The notes under the pieces: model-generated | What the model was told of the DNA's origin: nothing | Seen by the model: only the letters and a program-made list of their open reading frames with translations | Database searches by the model: none | In this document: piece after piece, positions 1 to 10,189 of the stretch | Position numbering within the stretch: the first letter of the stretch is position 1 | Layout: each line of letters opens with the position of its first letter | Translations under genes and position numbers: made by a program | Assembly (NCBI GenBank): GCA_036172665.1 | Contig: JAYKNF010000016.1 | Coordinates: forward strand, 1,178,001 to 1,242,000 | Length of the DNA stretch: 64,000 bases | Source of the DNA: Prosopocoilus inquinatus | Lineage: Eukaryota; Arthropoda; Insecta; Coleoptera; Lucanidae | Direction: 5' to 3'

Positions 1-130
1 TCCTGCGATTTAGCTAACTGATCTTCACTATCTTTCACATTATTTGACGTTTCGACGGACTCCTGTAACTCTGATGTGAGATACGAAGTTCTAGGACACA
101 GCAGAAGCTGGAAACATTTCTGAACGAAGT

Positions 131-140
131 AACACGTGTT
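131..140. other. Perfect 10-bp palindrome AACACGTGTT (representative)
   Basis: AACACGTGTT equals its own reverse complement and centres on an E-box-like CACGTG. It recurs in many monomers of the 148-bp block, and in those 149-bp monomers that read AACACGTGTTAGCG. Most 149-bp monomers have ACACGTATTAG at the same place, which breaks the palindrome. It could be a protein-binding site or simply an ancestral sequence; nothing here shows which. Confidence 0.5.
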
Positions 141-551
141 AGCGTTGTTCCTATGATTTAACTAACTGATCTTCACTATATTTCACATTATTTGAAGTTT
201 CGCCGGACTCCAGTAACTATGAAGTGAGATACGAAGTTCTAGGACACAGCAGAAGTTGGAAATATTTCTTAACGAAGTAACACGTGTTATCGTTGTTCCT
301 GTGATTTAACTAACTGATCTTCACTATCTTTCACATTATTTGACGTTTCGACGGACTCTTGTAACTCTGATGTGAGATACGAACTTTTCGGGGGAAACAG
401 AAGCTGGAAATAGTTTTGAACGAAACAAAATGTGTTAGCGTTGTTCGTGTGATTTATCTAATCGATCTTCACTACCTATCATGTTATTTAGCGTTTCGAC
501 GGACTCCAGTGACTCTGATGTGAGATACGAAGTTCTAGGTCACAGCAGAAG

Positions 552-2028
552 CTGGAAAGAGTTTTGAATGAAACAACGCGTGTTAGCGTTGATCCTGTGA
601 TTTGTCTAATCGATCCTCACTATCTCTCACATTACTTGACGTTTCGACGGACTCCAGTAACTATGATGTGAGATAAGAAGTTCTAGGACACAGCAGAAGC
701 TGGAAATAGTTTTGAACGAAACAATGCGTGTTAGCCTTGATCCTGTGATTTATCTAATCGATCTTCACTACCCTTCGCATTATTTGACGTTTCGACGGAC
801 TCCAGTAACTATGATGTGAGATACGAAGTTCTAGGACACAGCAGAAGTTGAAAACATTTCTGAACGAAGCAACACGTGTTAGCGTTGTTCCTGTGATATA
901 ACTAACTGATCTTCACTATCTTTCACATTATTTAACGTTTCGACGGACTCCTGTAACTCTGATGTGAGATACGAAGTTTTCGGGGGCAACAGAAGCTGGA
1001 AATAGTTTTGAACGAAGCAACATTTGTTCTCGTTGTTCCTGTGATTTACCTAATCGACCTTTACTACCTTTCACCTTATTTGAAGTTTCGACGGACTCCA
1101 GTAACTATGATGTGAGACACGAAGTTCTAGGACACAGCAGAAGCTGGAAATAGTTTTGAACGAAGCAACACGTGTTTGCGTCGTTCCTGTGATTTGTCTA
1201 ATCGATCCTCACTATCTTTCACATTATTTGACGTTTCGACAAACTCCAGTTACTATGATGTGAGATACGAAGTTCTCGGGGGCAACAGAAGCTGGAAATA
1301 GTTTTGAACGAAGCAACATTTGTTATCGTTGTTCCTGTGATTTACTTAATCGATCTTTACTACCTTTCACCTTATTTGACGTTTCGACGGACTCCAGTAA
1401 GTATGATGTGAGATACGAAGTTCTAGGACACAGCAGAAGCTGGAAATATTTCTAAACGTAGCAACACGTGTTAGCGTCGGTCCTGTGATTTGTCTAATCG
1501 ATCGTCACTATCTCTCACATTACTTGATGTTTCGACGGACTCCAGTAACTATGATGTGAGATAAGAAGTTCTAGGACACAGCAGAAGCTGGAAATAGTTT
1601 TGAACGAAAAACGCGTTAGCGTTGATCCTGTGATTTATCTAATCGATCTTGACTACCCTTCGCATTATTTGACGTTTCGACGGACTCCAGTAACTATGAT
1701 GTGAGATACGAAATTCTAGGACACAGCAGAAGCTGGAAATAGTTTTGAACGAAACAATGCGTGTTAGCGTTGATCCTGTGATTTATCTAATCGATCTTCA
1801 CTACCCTTCGCATTATTTGACGATTCGACGGACTCCAGTAACTATGATGTGAGATACGAAGTTCTAGGACACAGCAGAAGTTGGAAACATTTCTGAACGA
1901 AGCAACACGTGTTAGCGTTGTTCCTGTGATTTAACTAACTGATCTTCACTATCTTTCACATTATTTGACGTTTCGACGGACTCCAGTAACTTTGATGAGA
2001 GATAAGAAATTCTAGGACACAGCAAAAG
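552..2028. repeat. Ten-monomer higher-order unit, copy 1 (148-bp family)
   Basis: Ten successive monomers reappear in the same order 1477 bp downstream (ten times 148, less a 3-bp deletion). The shared marks run in order. GATATAACTAACTG is at 895 and again at 2372. The next monomer carries CGGGGGCAACAG and CATTTGTTCTCG. The one after carries GTGTTTGCG and GACAAACTCCAGTT. The next carries CATTTGTTATCG with TTACTTAATCG. The two copies differ at scattered positions, for example GTTTGCGTCG against GTTTGCGTTG, so the duplication is old compared with those to the right. Confidence 0.8.
1588..1732. repeat. 145-bp deletion monomer
   Basis: This unit is 3 bp short. It reads GAACGAAAAACGCGTTAGCG where sister monomers read GAACGAAACAATGCGTGTTAGCG with three more bases. 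It is the only length variant I found in the 148-bp block, and it accounts exactly for the 1477-bp (not 1480-bp) offset of the ten-monomer unit. Confidence 0.85.
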
Positions 2029-3213
2029 CTGGAAATAGTTTTGAATGAAACAACGCGTGTTAGCGTTGATCCTGTGATTTGTCTATTCGATCCTCACTAT
2101 CTTTCACATTATTTGACGTTTTGACGGACTCCAGTAACAATGATGTGAGATACGAAGTTCTAGGACACAGCAGAAGCTGGAAATAGTTTTGAACGAAACA
2201 ATGCGTGTTAGCGTTGATCCTGCGATTTATCTAATCGATCTTCACTACCCTTCGCGTTATTTGATGATTAGATGAACTCCAGTAACTATGATGTGAGATA
2301 CGAAATTCTAGGACACAGCAGAAGTTGGAAACATTTCTGAACGAAGCAACACGTGTTAGCGTTGTTCCTGTGATATAACTAACTGATCTTCACTATCTTT
2401 CACATTATTTGACGTTTCGACGGACTCCTGTAACTCTGATGTGAGATACGAAGTTTTCGGGGGCAACAGAAGCTGGAAATAGTTTTGAACGAAGCAACAT
2501 TTGTTCTCGTTGTTCCTGTGATTTACCTAATCGATCTTTACTACCTTTCACCTTATTTGAAGTTTCGACGGACTCCAGTAACTATGATGTGAGACACGAA
2601 GTTCTAGGACACAGCAGAAGCTGGAAATAGTTTTGAACGAAGCAACACGTGTTTGCGTTGTTCCTGTGATTTGTCTAATCGATCCTCACTATCTTTCGCA
2701 TTATTTGACGTTTCGACAAACTCCAGTTACAATGATGTGAGATACGAAGTTTTCGGGGGCAACAGAAACTGGAAATAGTTTTGAACGAAGCAACATTTGT
2801 TATCGTTGTTCCTGTGGTTTACTTAATCGATCTTTACTACCTTTCACCATATTTGACGTTTCGACGGACTCCAGTAACTAGGATGTGAGATACGAAGTTC
2901 TATGTCACAGCAGAAGCTTGAAATAGTTTTGAATAAAACAACGCGTGTTAGCGTTGATCCTGTGATTTGTCTAATCGATCCTCACTATCTCTCACATTAC
3001 TTGGGGTTTCGACGGACTCCAGTAACTATGATGTGAGATACAAAGTTCTAATACACAGCAGAGGCTTTAAATAGTTTTGAACGAAACAATGCGTGTTAGC
3101 CTTGATCCTGTGATTTATCTGATTGATCTTCACTACCCTTCGCATTATTTGACGTTTCGACGGACTCCAGTAACTATGATGTGAGATACGAAGATTTCGG
3201 GGGAAACAGAAGC
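2029..3213. repeat. Ten-monomer higher-order unit, copy 2 (cut off after about 8 monomers)
   Basis: This is the second copy of the unit at 552-2028, following it directly. It matches monomer by monomer up to about 3213, where the array switches to the 149-bp family before the tenth monomer is reached. It therefore looks truncated by the event that brought the 149-bp form alongside. The last monomer of the old family ends in GGGGGAAACAGAAGCTGG. Confidence 0.75.
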
Positions 3214-3240
3214 TGGAAATAGTTTTGAACGAAACAACAC
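3198..3240. repeat. Switch point from 148-bp to 149-bp family
   Basis: Up to the GGGGGAAACAG around 3200 the sequence is clearly of the 148-bp family. From GAAACAACACGTATTAACG (about 3229) onward it is clearly of the 149-bp family, with TTGTATCTAATCG, CATATTATTTG and TTACGATGG. Phase is kept: the CTGG marks lie at 3213 and 3362, exactly 149 apart. An in-register recombination within the conserved CAGAAGCTGGAAATAG is the simplest explanation. Confidence 0.85.
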
Positions 3241-3361
3241 GTATTAACGTTGTTCCTGTGTTGTATCTAATCGATCCTTACTTATCTATCATATTATTTG
3301 ACGTTACGATGGACTCCAGTAACTTTGATTTGAAGTACGAAGTTCTCGGACGCAGCAGAAG

Positions 3362-3510
3362 CTGGAAATAGTTTTGAAGGAAATAACACGTATTAGCGTT
3401 GTTCCTGTGTTGTATCTAATCGATCCTTACTTATCTATCATATTATTTGACGTTACGATGGACTCCAGTAACTTTGATTTGAAGTACGAAGTTCTCGGAC
3501 GCAGCAGAAG
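3362..3510. repeat. Representative monomer, 'CATATT/TTTGATTTGAAG' subtype
   Basis: This second common subtype is marked by GTGTTGTATC (not GTGATGTATC), TATCATATTATTTG (not TATCTTGTTATTTG), AACTTTGATTTGAAGTACG and TTCTCGGACG. In much of the array it directly follows a subtype that carries CGACCC, AACTCCGATGTGAG and TAGTTTAGAACG. The fixed order of the two implies that they have been copied together as neighbours, rather than mixing freely. Confidence 0.8.
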
Positions 3511-4115
3511 CTGGAAATAGTTTTGAACGAAATAACACGTATTAGCGTTGTTCCTGTGATGTATCTAATCGATCCCTACTTATCTATCTTGTTATTTGAC
3601 GTTACGATGGACTCCAGTATCTCTGATGTGAGATACGAAGTTTTCGGACGCTGCAGAAGCTGGAAATAGTTTTGAACGAAACAACACGTATTTGCGTTGT
3701 TCCTGTGATGTATCTAATCGACCCTTACTTATCTATCTTGTTATTTGAAATTACGATGGACTCCAGTAACTCCGATGTGAGATAAGAAGTTCTCGGACGC
3801 AGCAGAGGCTGGAAATAGTTTAGAACGAAATGACACGTATTAGTGTTGTTCCGGTGTTGTGTCTAATCGATCCTTACTTATCTATCATATTATTTGACGT
3901 TACGATGGACTCCAGTAACTTTGATTTGAAGTACGAAATTCTCGGACCCTGCAGAAGCTGGAAATAGTTTTGAACGAAATAACACGTATTAGCGTTGTTC
4001 CTGTGATGTATCTAATCGATCCTTACTTATCTATCTTGTTATTTGACGTTACGATGGACTCCAGTAAATCTGATGTGAGATACGAAGTTTTCGGACGCAG
4101 CAGAAGCTGGAAATA

Positions 4116-4129
4116 GTTTCGAACGAAAC
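4116..4129. other. Perfect dyad GTTTCG-AA-CGAAAC (representative)
   Basis: A subset of monomers reads GTTTCGAACGAAAC, with perfect 6-bp inverted arms around AA. Most monomers read GTTTTGAACGAAAC or GTTTAGAACGAAAT, which weaken the dyad. The perfect form occurs for example here, at about 4566 and 4710, and in the repeated blocks near 9180, 9330, 19160, 20350, 22490, 31435, 41560, 44150 and 46980. It overlaps the CENP-B-box-like site on the other strand. It is a candidate binding site for a dimeric protein, but no function is shown. Confidence 0.45.
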
Positions 4130-4991
4130 AACACGTATTAGCGTTGTTCCTGTGATGTATCTAATCGATCCTTACTTATCTATCTTGTTATTTGACGTTA
4201 CGATGTACTCCAGTAACTTTGATGTGAGATACGAAATTCTCGGACGCAGCAGAAGCTGGAAATAGTTTTGAACGAAATAACACGTGTTAGCGTTGTTCCT
4301 GTGATGTATCTAATCGACCCTTACTTATATACCTTGTTATTTGACGTTACGATGAACTCCAGTAACTCCGATGTGAGATCCGAAGTTCTCGGACGCAGCA
4401 GAAGCTGGAAATAGTTTTGAACGAAATAACACGTATTAGCGTTGTTCCTGTGATGTATCTAATCGATCCTTACTTATCTATCTTGTTATTTGACGTTACG
4501 ATGGACTCCAGTAAATCTGATGTGAGATACGAAGTTTTCGGACGCAGCAGAAGCTGGAAATAGTTTCGAACGAAACAACACGTATTAGCGTTGTTCCTGT
4601 GATGTATCTAATCGATCCTTACTTATCTATCTTGTTATTTGACGTTACGATGTACTCCAGTAACTTTGATGTGAGATACGAAATTCTCGGACGCAGCAGA
4701 AGCTGGAAATAGTTTCGAACGAAACAACACGTATTAGCGTCGTTCCTGTGATGTGTCTAATCGATCTTTACTTATCTATCCTGTTATTTGACGTTACGAT
4801 AGACTCCAGTATCTCTGATGTGTGATACGAAGTTTTCGGACGCAGCAAAAGCTAGAAAAAGTTTTGAACGAAATAACACGTATTAGCGTTGTTCCTGTGA
4901 TGTATCTAATCGATCCTTACTTATCTATCTTGTTATTTGACGTTACGATGGACTCCAGTAACTCTGATGTGAGATACGATGTTTTCGGACG

Positions 4992-5003
4992 CAGCAGAAG
5001 CTG
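4992..5003. other. Short inverted repeat CAGC-AGAA-GCTG (representative)
   Basis: The near-invariant GCAGCAGAAGCTGG contains perfect 4-bp arms CAGC and GCTG around AGAA. It could form a small hairpin in single-stranded DNA or in a transcript. It is one of the most conserved positions across nearly all monomers, in both the 148-bp and the 149-bp families. Arms this short also arise by chance, so a role is only a suggestion. Confidence 0.4.
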
Positions 5004-5149
5004 GAAATAGTTTTGAACGAAACAACACGTATTAGCGTTGTTCCTGTGATGTATCTAATCGATCCTTACTTATCTATCTTGTTATTTGACGTTACGATGG
5101 ACTCCAGTAACTCTGATGTGAGATACGAAGTTTTCGGACGCAGCAGAAG
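5001..5149. repeat. Representative 149-bp monomer, 'TCTTG/CTCTG' subtype
   Basis: This monomer is shown in the phase starting at CTGGAAATAG. Its landmarks in order are GTTTTGAACGAAAC, AACACGTATTAGCGTTG, TTCCTGTGATGTATC, TAATCGATCCTTACTTATC, TATCTTGTTATTTGACG, TTACGATGGACTCCAGTAAC, TCTGATGTGAGATACG, AAGTTTTCGGACGC and AGCAGAAG. The length is close to the roughly 147 bp wrapped by one nucleosome, as in many satellites. It can serve as the reference for the variants described in other entries. Confidence 0.9.
5006..5022 (-). other. Partial CENP-B-box-like match (representative)
   Basis: Read on the minus strand the monomer gives TTTCGTTCAAAACTATT. Against the 17-bp mammalian CENP-B box (YTTCGTTGGAARCGGGA) 11 positions agree, including the left TTCGTT, the AA/A centre and the following C. 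The essential right-hand GGG is TAT here, so 6 of the 9 core bases match. The site is conserved in both monomer families, apart from a variable base in GTTTTGAACG. This may be coincidence. CENP-B-like proteins from pogo transposases occur in several lineages with altered boxes. Confidence 0.25.
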
Positions 5150-6496
5150 CTGGAAATAGTTTTGAACGAAATAACACGTATTAGCGTTGTTCCTGTGATG
5201 TATCTAATCGATCCCTACTTATCTATCTTGTTATTTGACGTTACGATGGACTCCAGTAACTCTGATGTGAGATACGAAGTTTTCGGACGCAGCAGAAGCT
5301 GGAAATAGTTTTGAACGAAACAACACATATTAGCGTTGTTCCTGTGATGTATCTAATCGATCCTTACTTATCTATCTTGTTATTTGACGTTACGATGGAC
5401 TCAAGTAACTCCGATGTGAGATACGAAGTTCTCGGACGCAGCAGAAGCTGGAAATAGTTTAGAACGAAATAACACGTATTAGCGTTGTTCCTGTGTTGTA
5501 TCTAATCGATCCTTACTTATCTATCTTGTTATTTGACGTTACGATGAACTCCAGTAACTTTGATTTGAGATACGAAGTTCTCGGACGCAGCAGAAGCTGG
5601 AAATAGTTTTGAACGAAATAACACGTGTTAGCGTTGTTCCTGTGATGTATCTAATCGACCCTTACTTATCTATCTTGTTATTTGACGTTACGATGGACAC
5701 CAGTAACTCCGATATGAGATACGAAGTTCTCGGACGCAGCAGAAGCTGGAAATAGTTTAGAACGAAATAACACGTATTAGCGTTGTTCCTGTGTTGTATC
5801 TAATCGATCCTTACTTATCTATCATATTATTTGACGTTACGATGGACTCCAGTAACTTTGATTTGAAGTATGAAGTTCTCGGATGCAGCAGAAGCTGGAA
5901 ATAGTTTTGAACGAAATAACAAGTGTTAGCGTTGTTCCTGTGATGTATCTAATCGACCCTTACTTATCTATCTTGTTATTTGACGTTACGATGGACTCGA
6001 GTAACTCCGATGTGAGATACGAAGTTCTCGGACGCAGCAGAAGCTGGAAATAGTTTAGAACTAAATAACACGTATTAGCGTTGTTCCTGTGTTGTATCTA
6101 ATCGATCCTTACTTATCTATCATATTTTTTGACGTTACGATGGACTCCAGTAACTTTGATTTGAAGTACGTAGTTCTCGGACGCAGCAGAAGCTGGAAAT
6201 AGTTTTGAAGGAAATAACACGTATTAGCGTTGTTCCTGTGATGTATCTAATCCATCCCTACTTATCTGTCATGTTATTTGACGTTACGATGGACTCCAGT
6301 AACTCTGATGTGAGATACGAAGTTTTCGGACGCAGCAGAAGCTGGAAATAGTTTTGAACGAAACAACACGTATTAGCGTTGTTCCTGTGATGTATCTAAT
6401 CGATCCTTACTTATCTATCTTGTTATTTGACGTTACGATATACTTCAGTAATTTTGATTTGAGGTACGAAGTTCTCGGACGCAGCAGAAGCTGGAA

Positions 6497-7485
6497 ATAG
6501 TTTTGAACGAAATAACACGTGTTAGCGTTGTTCCTGTGATGTATCTAATCGACCCTTACTTATATACCTTGTTATTTGACGTTACGATGGACTCCAGTAA
6601 CTCCGATGTGAGATCCGAAGTTCTCGGACGCAGCAGAAGCTGGAAATAGTTTTGAACGAAATAACACGTATTAGCGTTGTTCCTGTGATGTATCTAATCG
6701 ATCCTTACTTATCTATCTTGTTATTTGACGTTACGATGGACTCCAGTAAATCTGATGTGAGATACGAAATTCTCGGACGCAGCAGAAGCTGGAAATAGTT
6801 TCGAACGAAACAACACGTATTAGCGTCGTTCCTGTGATGTGTCTAATCGATCTTTACTTATCTATCCTGTTATTTGACGTTACGATAGACTCCAGTATCT
6901 CTGATGTGTGATACGAAGTTTTCGGACGCAGCAGAAGCTAGAAAAAGTTTTGAACGAAATAACACGTATTAGCGTTGTTCCTGTGATGTATCTAATCGAT
7001 CCTTACTTATCTATCTTGTTATTTGACGTTACGATGGACTCCAGTAACTCTGATGTGAGATACGATGTTTTCGGACGCAGCAGAAGCTGGAAATAGTTTT
7101 GAACGAAACAACACGTATTAGCGTTGTTCCTGTGATGTATCTAATCGATCCTTACTTATCTATCTTGTTATTTGACGTTACGATGGACTCCAGTAACTCT
7201 GATGTGAGATACGAAGTTTTCGGACGCAGCAGAAGCTGGAAATAGTTTTGAACGAAATAACACGTATTAGCGTTGTTCCTGTGATGTATCTAATCGATCC
7301 CTACTTATCTATCTTGTTATTTGACGTTACGATGGACTCCAGTAACTCTGATGTGAGATACGAAGTTTTCGGACGCAGCAGAAGCTGGAAATAGTTTTGA
7401 ACGAAACAACACATATTAGCGTTGTTCCTGTGATGTATCTAATCGATCCTTACTTATCTATCTTGTTATTTGACGTTATGATGGA
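6497..7485. repeat. Segmental copy B of the block of about 1 kb
   Basis: This copy of 4262-5400 lacks one monomer. The AAATCTGATGTG half is joined to the AAATTCTCGG half of the next monomer near 6770, as expected from an in-register deletion. The ATGTGTGATACG monomer lies at about 6904. To the right it continues in common with the 8.5-10.2 kb copy, including a 146-bp monomer at about 7611. Confidence 0.75.
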
Positions 7486-7510
7486 CTCCAGTAACTTTGA
7501 TTTGAGATAC

Positions 7511-7656
7511 GAAGTTCTCGGACGCAGCAGAAGCTGGAAATAGTTTTGAACGAAATAACACGTGTTAGCGTTGTTCCTGTGATGTATCTAATCGATCCTT
7601 ACTTATCTATGTTATTTGACGTTACGATGGACTCCAGTAACTCTGATGTGAGATAC
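7511..7656. repeat. 146-bp deletion monomer (representative; ten in window)
   Basis: TATCTATGTTATTTGACG replaces TATCTATCTTGTTATTTGACG, a loss of 3 bp. I found this at about 7611, 9991, 17294, 19971, 28671, 32095, 33434, 36858, 59271 and 63144. All lie in a monomer that follows one carrying AACACGTGTTAGCG, so they look like descendants of one deletion spread by segmental duplication. They explain most of the 'missing' bases in block offsets such as 4763 (32 times 149, less 5). Confidence 0.85.
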
Positions 7657-8399
7657 GAAGTTTTCGGACGCAGCAGAAGCTGGAAATAGTTTTGAACGAA
7701 ACAACACGTATTAGCGTTGTTCCTGTGATGTATCTAATCGATCCTTACTTATCTATCTTGTTATTTGACGTTACGATGGACTCCAGTAACTCCGATGTGA
7801 GATACGAAGTTCTCGGACGCAGCAGAAGCTGGAAATAGTTTAGAACGAAATAACACGTATTAGCGTTGTTCCTGTGTTGTATCTAATCGATCCTTACTTA
7901 TCTATCATATTATTTGACGTTACGATGGACTCCAGTAACTTTGATTTGAAGTACGAATTTCTCGGACGCAGCAGAAGCTGGAAATAGTTTTGAACGAAAC
8001 AACACGTATTAGCGTTGTTCCTGTGTCGTATCTAATCGATCCATACTTATCTATAATATTATTTGACGTTACGATGGACTCCAGTAACTTAGATTTGAAG
8101 TACGTAGTTCTCGGACGCAGCAGAAGCTGGAAATAGTTTTGAACGAAATAACACGTATTAGCGTTGTTCCTGTGTTGTATCTAATCGATCCTTACTTATC
8201 TATCTTGTTATTTGACGTTACGATGGACTCCAGTAACTTTGATTTGAGATACGAAGTTCTCGGACGCAGCAGAAGCTGGAAATAGTTTTGAAAGAAATAG
8301 CACGTGTTAGCGTTGTTCCTGTGATGTATCTAATCGACCCTTACTTATCTATCTTGTTATTTGACGTTACGATGGACTCCAGTAACTCCGATGTGAGAT

Positions 8400-10055
8400 A
8401 CGAAGTTCTCGGACGCAGCAGAAGCTGGAAATAGTTTAGAACGAGATAACACGTATCAGCGTTGTTCCTGTGTTGTATCTAATCGATCCTTACTGATCTA
8501 TCATATTATTTGACGTTACGATGGACTCCAGTAACTTTGATTTGAAGTACGAAGTTCTCGGACGCAGCAGAAGCTGGAAATAATTTTGAACGAAATAACA
8601 CGTATTAGCGTTGTTCCTGTGATGTATCTAATCCATCCCTACTTATCTGTCATGTTATTTGACGTTACGATGGACTCCAGTAACTCTGATGTGAGATACG
8701 AAGTTTTCGGACGCAGCAGAAGCTGGAAATAGTTTTGAACGAAACAACACGTATTAGCGTTGTTCCTGTGATGTATCTAATCGATCCTTACTTATCTATC
8801 TTGTTATTTGACGTTACGATATGCTTCAGTAATTTTGATTTGAGATACGAAGTTCTCGGACGCAGCAGAAGCTGGAAATAGTTTTGAACGAAATAACACG
8901 TGTTAGCGTTGTTCCTGTGATGTATCTAATCGACCCTTACTTATATACCTTGTTATTTGACGTTACGATGGACTCCAGTAACTCCGATGTGAGATCCGAA
9001 GTTCTCGGACGCAGCAGAAGCTGGAAATAGTTTTGAACGAAATAACACGTATTAGCGTTGTTCCTGTGATGTATCTTATCGATCCTTACTTATCTATCTT
9101 GTTATTTGACGTTACGATGGACTCCAGTAAATCTGATGTGAGATACGAAGTTTTCGGACGCAGCAGAAGCTGGAAATAGTTTCGAACGAAACAACACGTA
9201 TTAGCGTTGTTCCTGTGATGTATCTAATCGATCCTTACTTATCTATCTTGTTATTTGACGTTACGATGTACTCCAGTAACTTTGATGTGAGATACGAAAT
9301 TCTCGGACGCAGCAGAAGCTGGAAATAGTTTCGAACGAAACAACACGTATTAGCGTCGTTCCTGTGATGTGTCTAATCGATCTTTACTTATCTATCCTGT
9401 TATTTGACGTTACGATAGACTCCAGTAACTCTGATGTGTGATACGAAGTTTTCGGACGCAGCAGAAGCTAGAAAAAGTTTTGAACGAAATAACACGTATT
9501 AGCGTTGTTCCTGTGATGTATCTAATCGATCCTTACTTATCTATCTTGTTATTTGACGTTACGATGGACTCCAGTATCTCTGATGTGAGATACGATGTTT
9601 TCGGACGCAGCAGAAGCTGGAAATAGTTTTGAACGAAATAACACGTATTAGCGTTGTTCCTGTGATGTATCTAATCGATCCCTACTTATCTATCTTGTTA
9701 TTTGACGTTACGATGGACTCCAGTAACTCTGATGTGAGATACGAAGTTTTCCGTCGCAGCAGAAGCTGGAAATAGTTTTGAACGAAACAACACATATTAG
9801 CGTTGTTCCTGTGATGTATCTAATCGATCCTTACTTATCTATCTTGTTATTTGACGTTACGATGGACTCCAGTAACTTTGATTTGAGATACGAACTTCTG
9901 GGACGCAGCAGAAGCTGGAAATAGTTTTGAACGAAATAACACGTGTTAGCGTTGTTCCTGTGATGTATCTAATCGATCCTTACTTATCTATGTTATTTGA
10001 CGTTACGATGGACTCCAGTAACTCTGATGTGAGATACGAAGTTTTCGGACGCAGC
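8400..10055. repeat. Segment copied again at 18.38-20.03 kb (offset 9981 bp)
   Basis: Marks shared in order with the distant copy are AACGAGATAACACGTATCAG (8440 and 18421), TAATCCATCCCTAC with CTGTCATG (8632), ATATGCTTCAGTAATTTTG (8819), GAGATCCGAAG, TTATCGATCC, GTACTCC, ATGTGTGATACG (9434), TTTTCCGTCGCAG, GAACTTCTGGGACG and the 146-bp CTATGTTATTTG monomer (about 9991). The two copies are nearly identical by eye. One difference is CCATCCTG near 19374 against CTATCCTG here. Confidence 0.85.
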
Positions 10056-10189
10056 AGAAGCTGGAAATAGTTTTGAACGAAACAACACGTATTAGCGTTG
10101 TTCCTGTGATGTATCTAATCGATCCTTACTTATCTATCTTGTTATTTGACGTTACGATGGACTCCAGTAACTCCGATGTGAGATACGAA

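Larger units (their letters stand above)
1..3213. repeat. Diverged 148-bp satellite block (left part of array)
   Basis: This block holds about 21 head-to-tail monomers. The CTGG phase mark falls at 108, 256, 404, 552, 700, 848, 996, 1144, 1292, 1440 and 1588, then at 1733, 1881 and onward to 3213. Spacing is 148 bp except for one 145-bp unit. Diagnostic differences from the rest of the window are TTTCGACGGACTCC in place of TTACGATGGACTCC, CTAGGACACAGCAG or CGGGGGCAACAG in place of CTCGGACGCAGCAG, and one base fewer in the stretch between ATCGAT and TTATTTGACG. Neighbouring monomers differ at many positions, more than in the 149-bp block, so this looks like an older or less homogenised layer. 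It may be closer to an array edge, but the edge itself is not in view. No gene is present. Confidence 0.95.
4262..5400. repeat. Segmental copy A of a block of about 1 kb
   Basis: This block runs from the monomer with CGACCCTTACTTATATACC (GACCC at 4316) and GAGATCCGAAG to the CACATATTAGCG monomer near 5325. It contains the pair AAATCTGATGTG, then GTACTCCAGTAACTTTGATG, then the ATGTGTGATACG monomer (about 4818) whose AGCTAGAAAAAG lacks the usual GG. It recurs at 6.5-7.5 kb, where one monomer has been lost (offset 2235 before the loss, 2086 after), and at 8.9-9.8 kb (offset 4616). Confidence 0.75.

Noticed and set aside
4816..4840. Hammerhead-ribozyme core (CTGATG...CGAA), as found in some animal satellites
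   Set aside because: CTGATGTGAGATACGAAG resembles CUGAUGA-stem II-GAAA, but an extra T replaces the required A after CUGAUG, the last A of GAAA is G, and there is no room for stem II. The one monomer with TTGATGAG (near 1990) lacks the leading C and the C before GAA.
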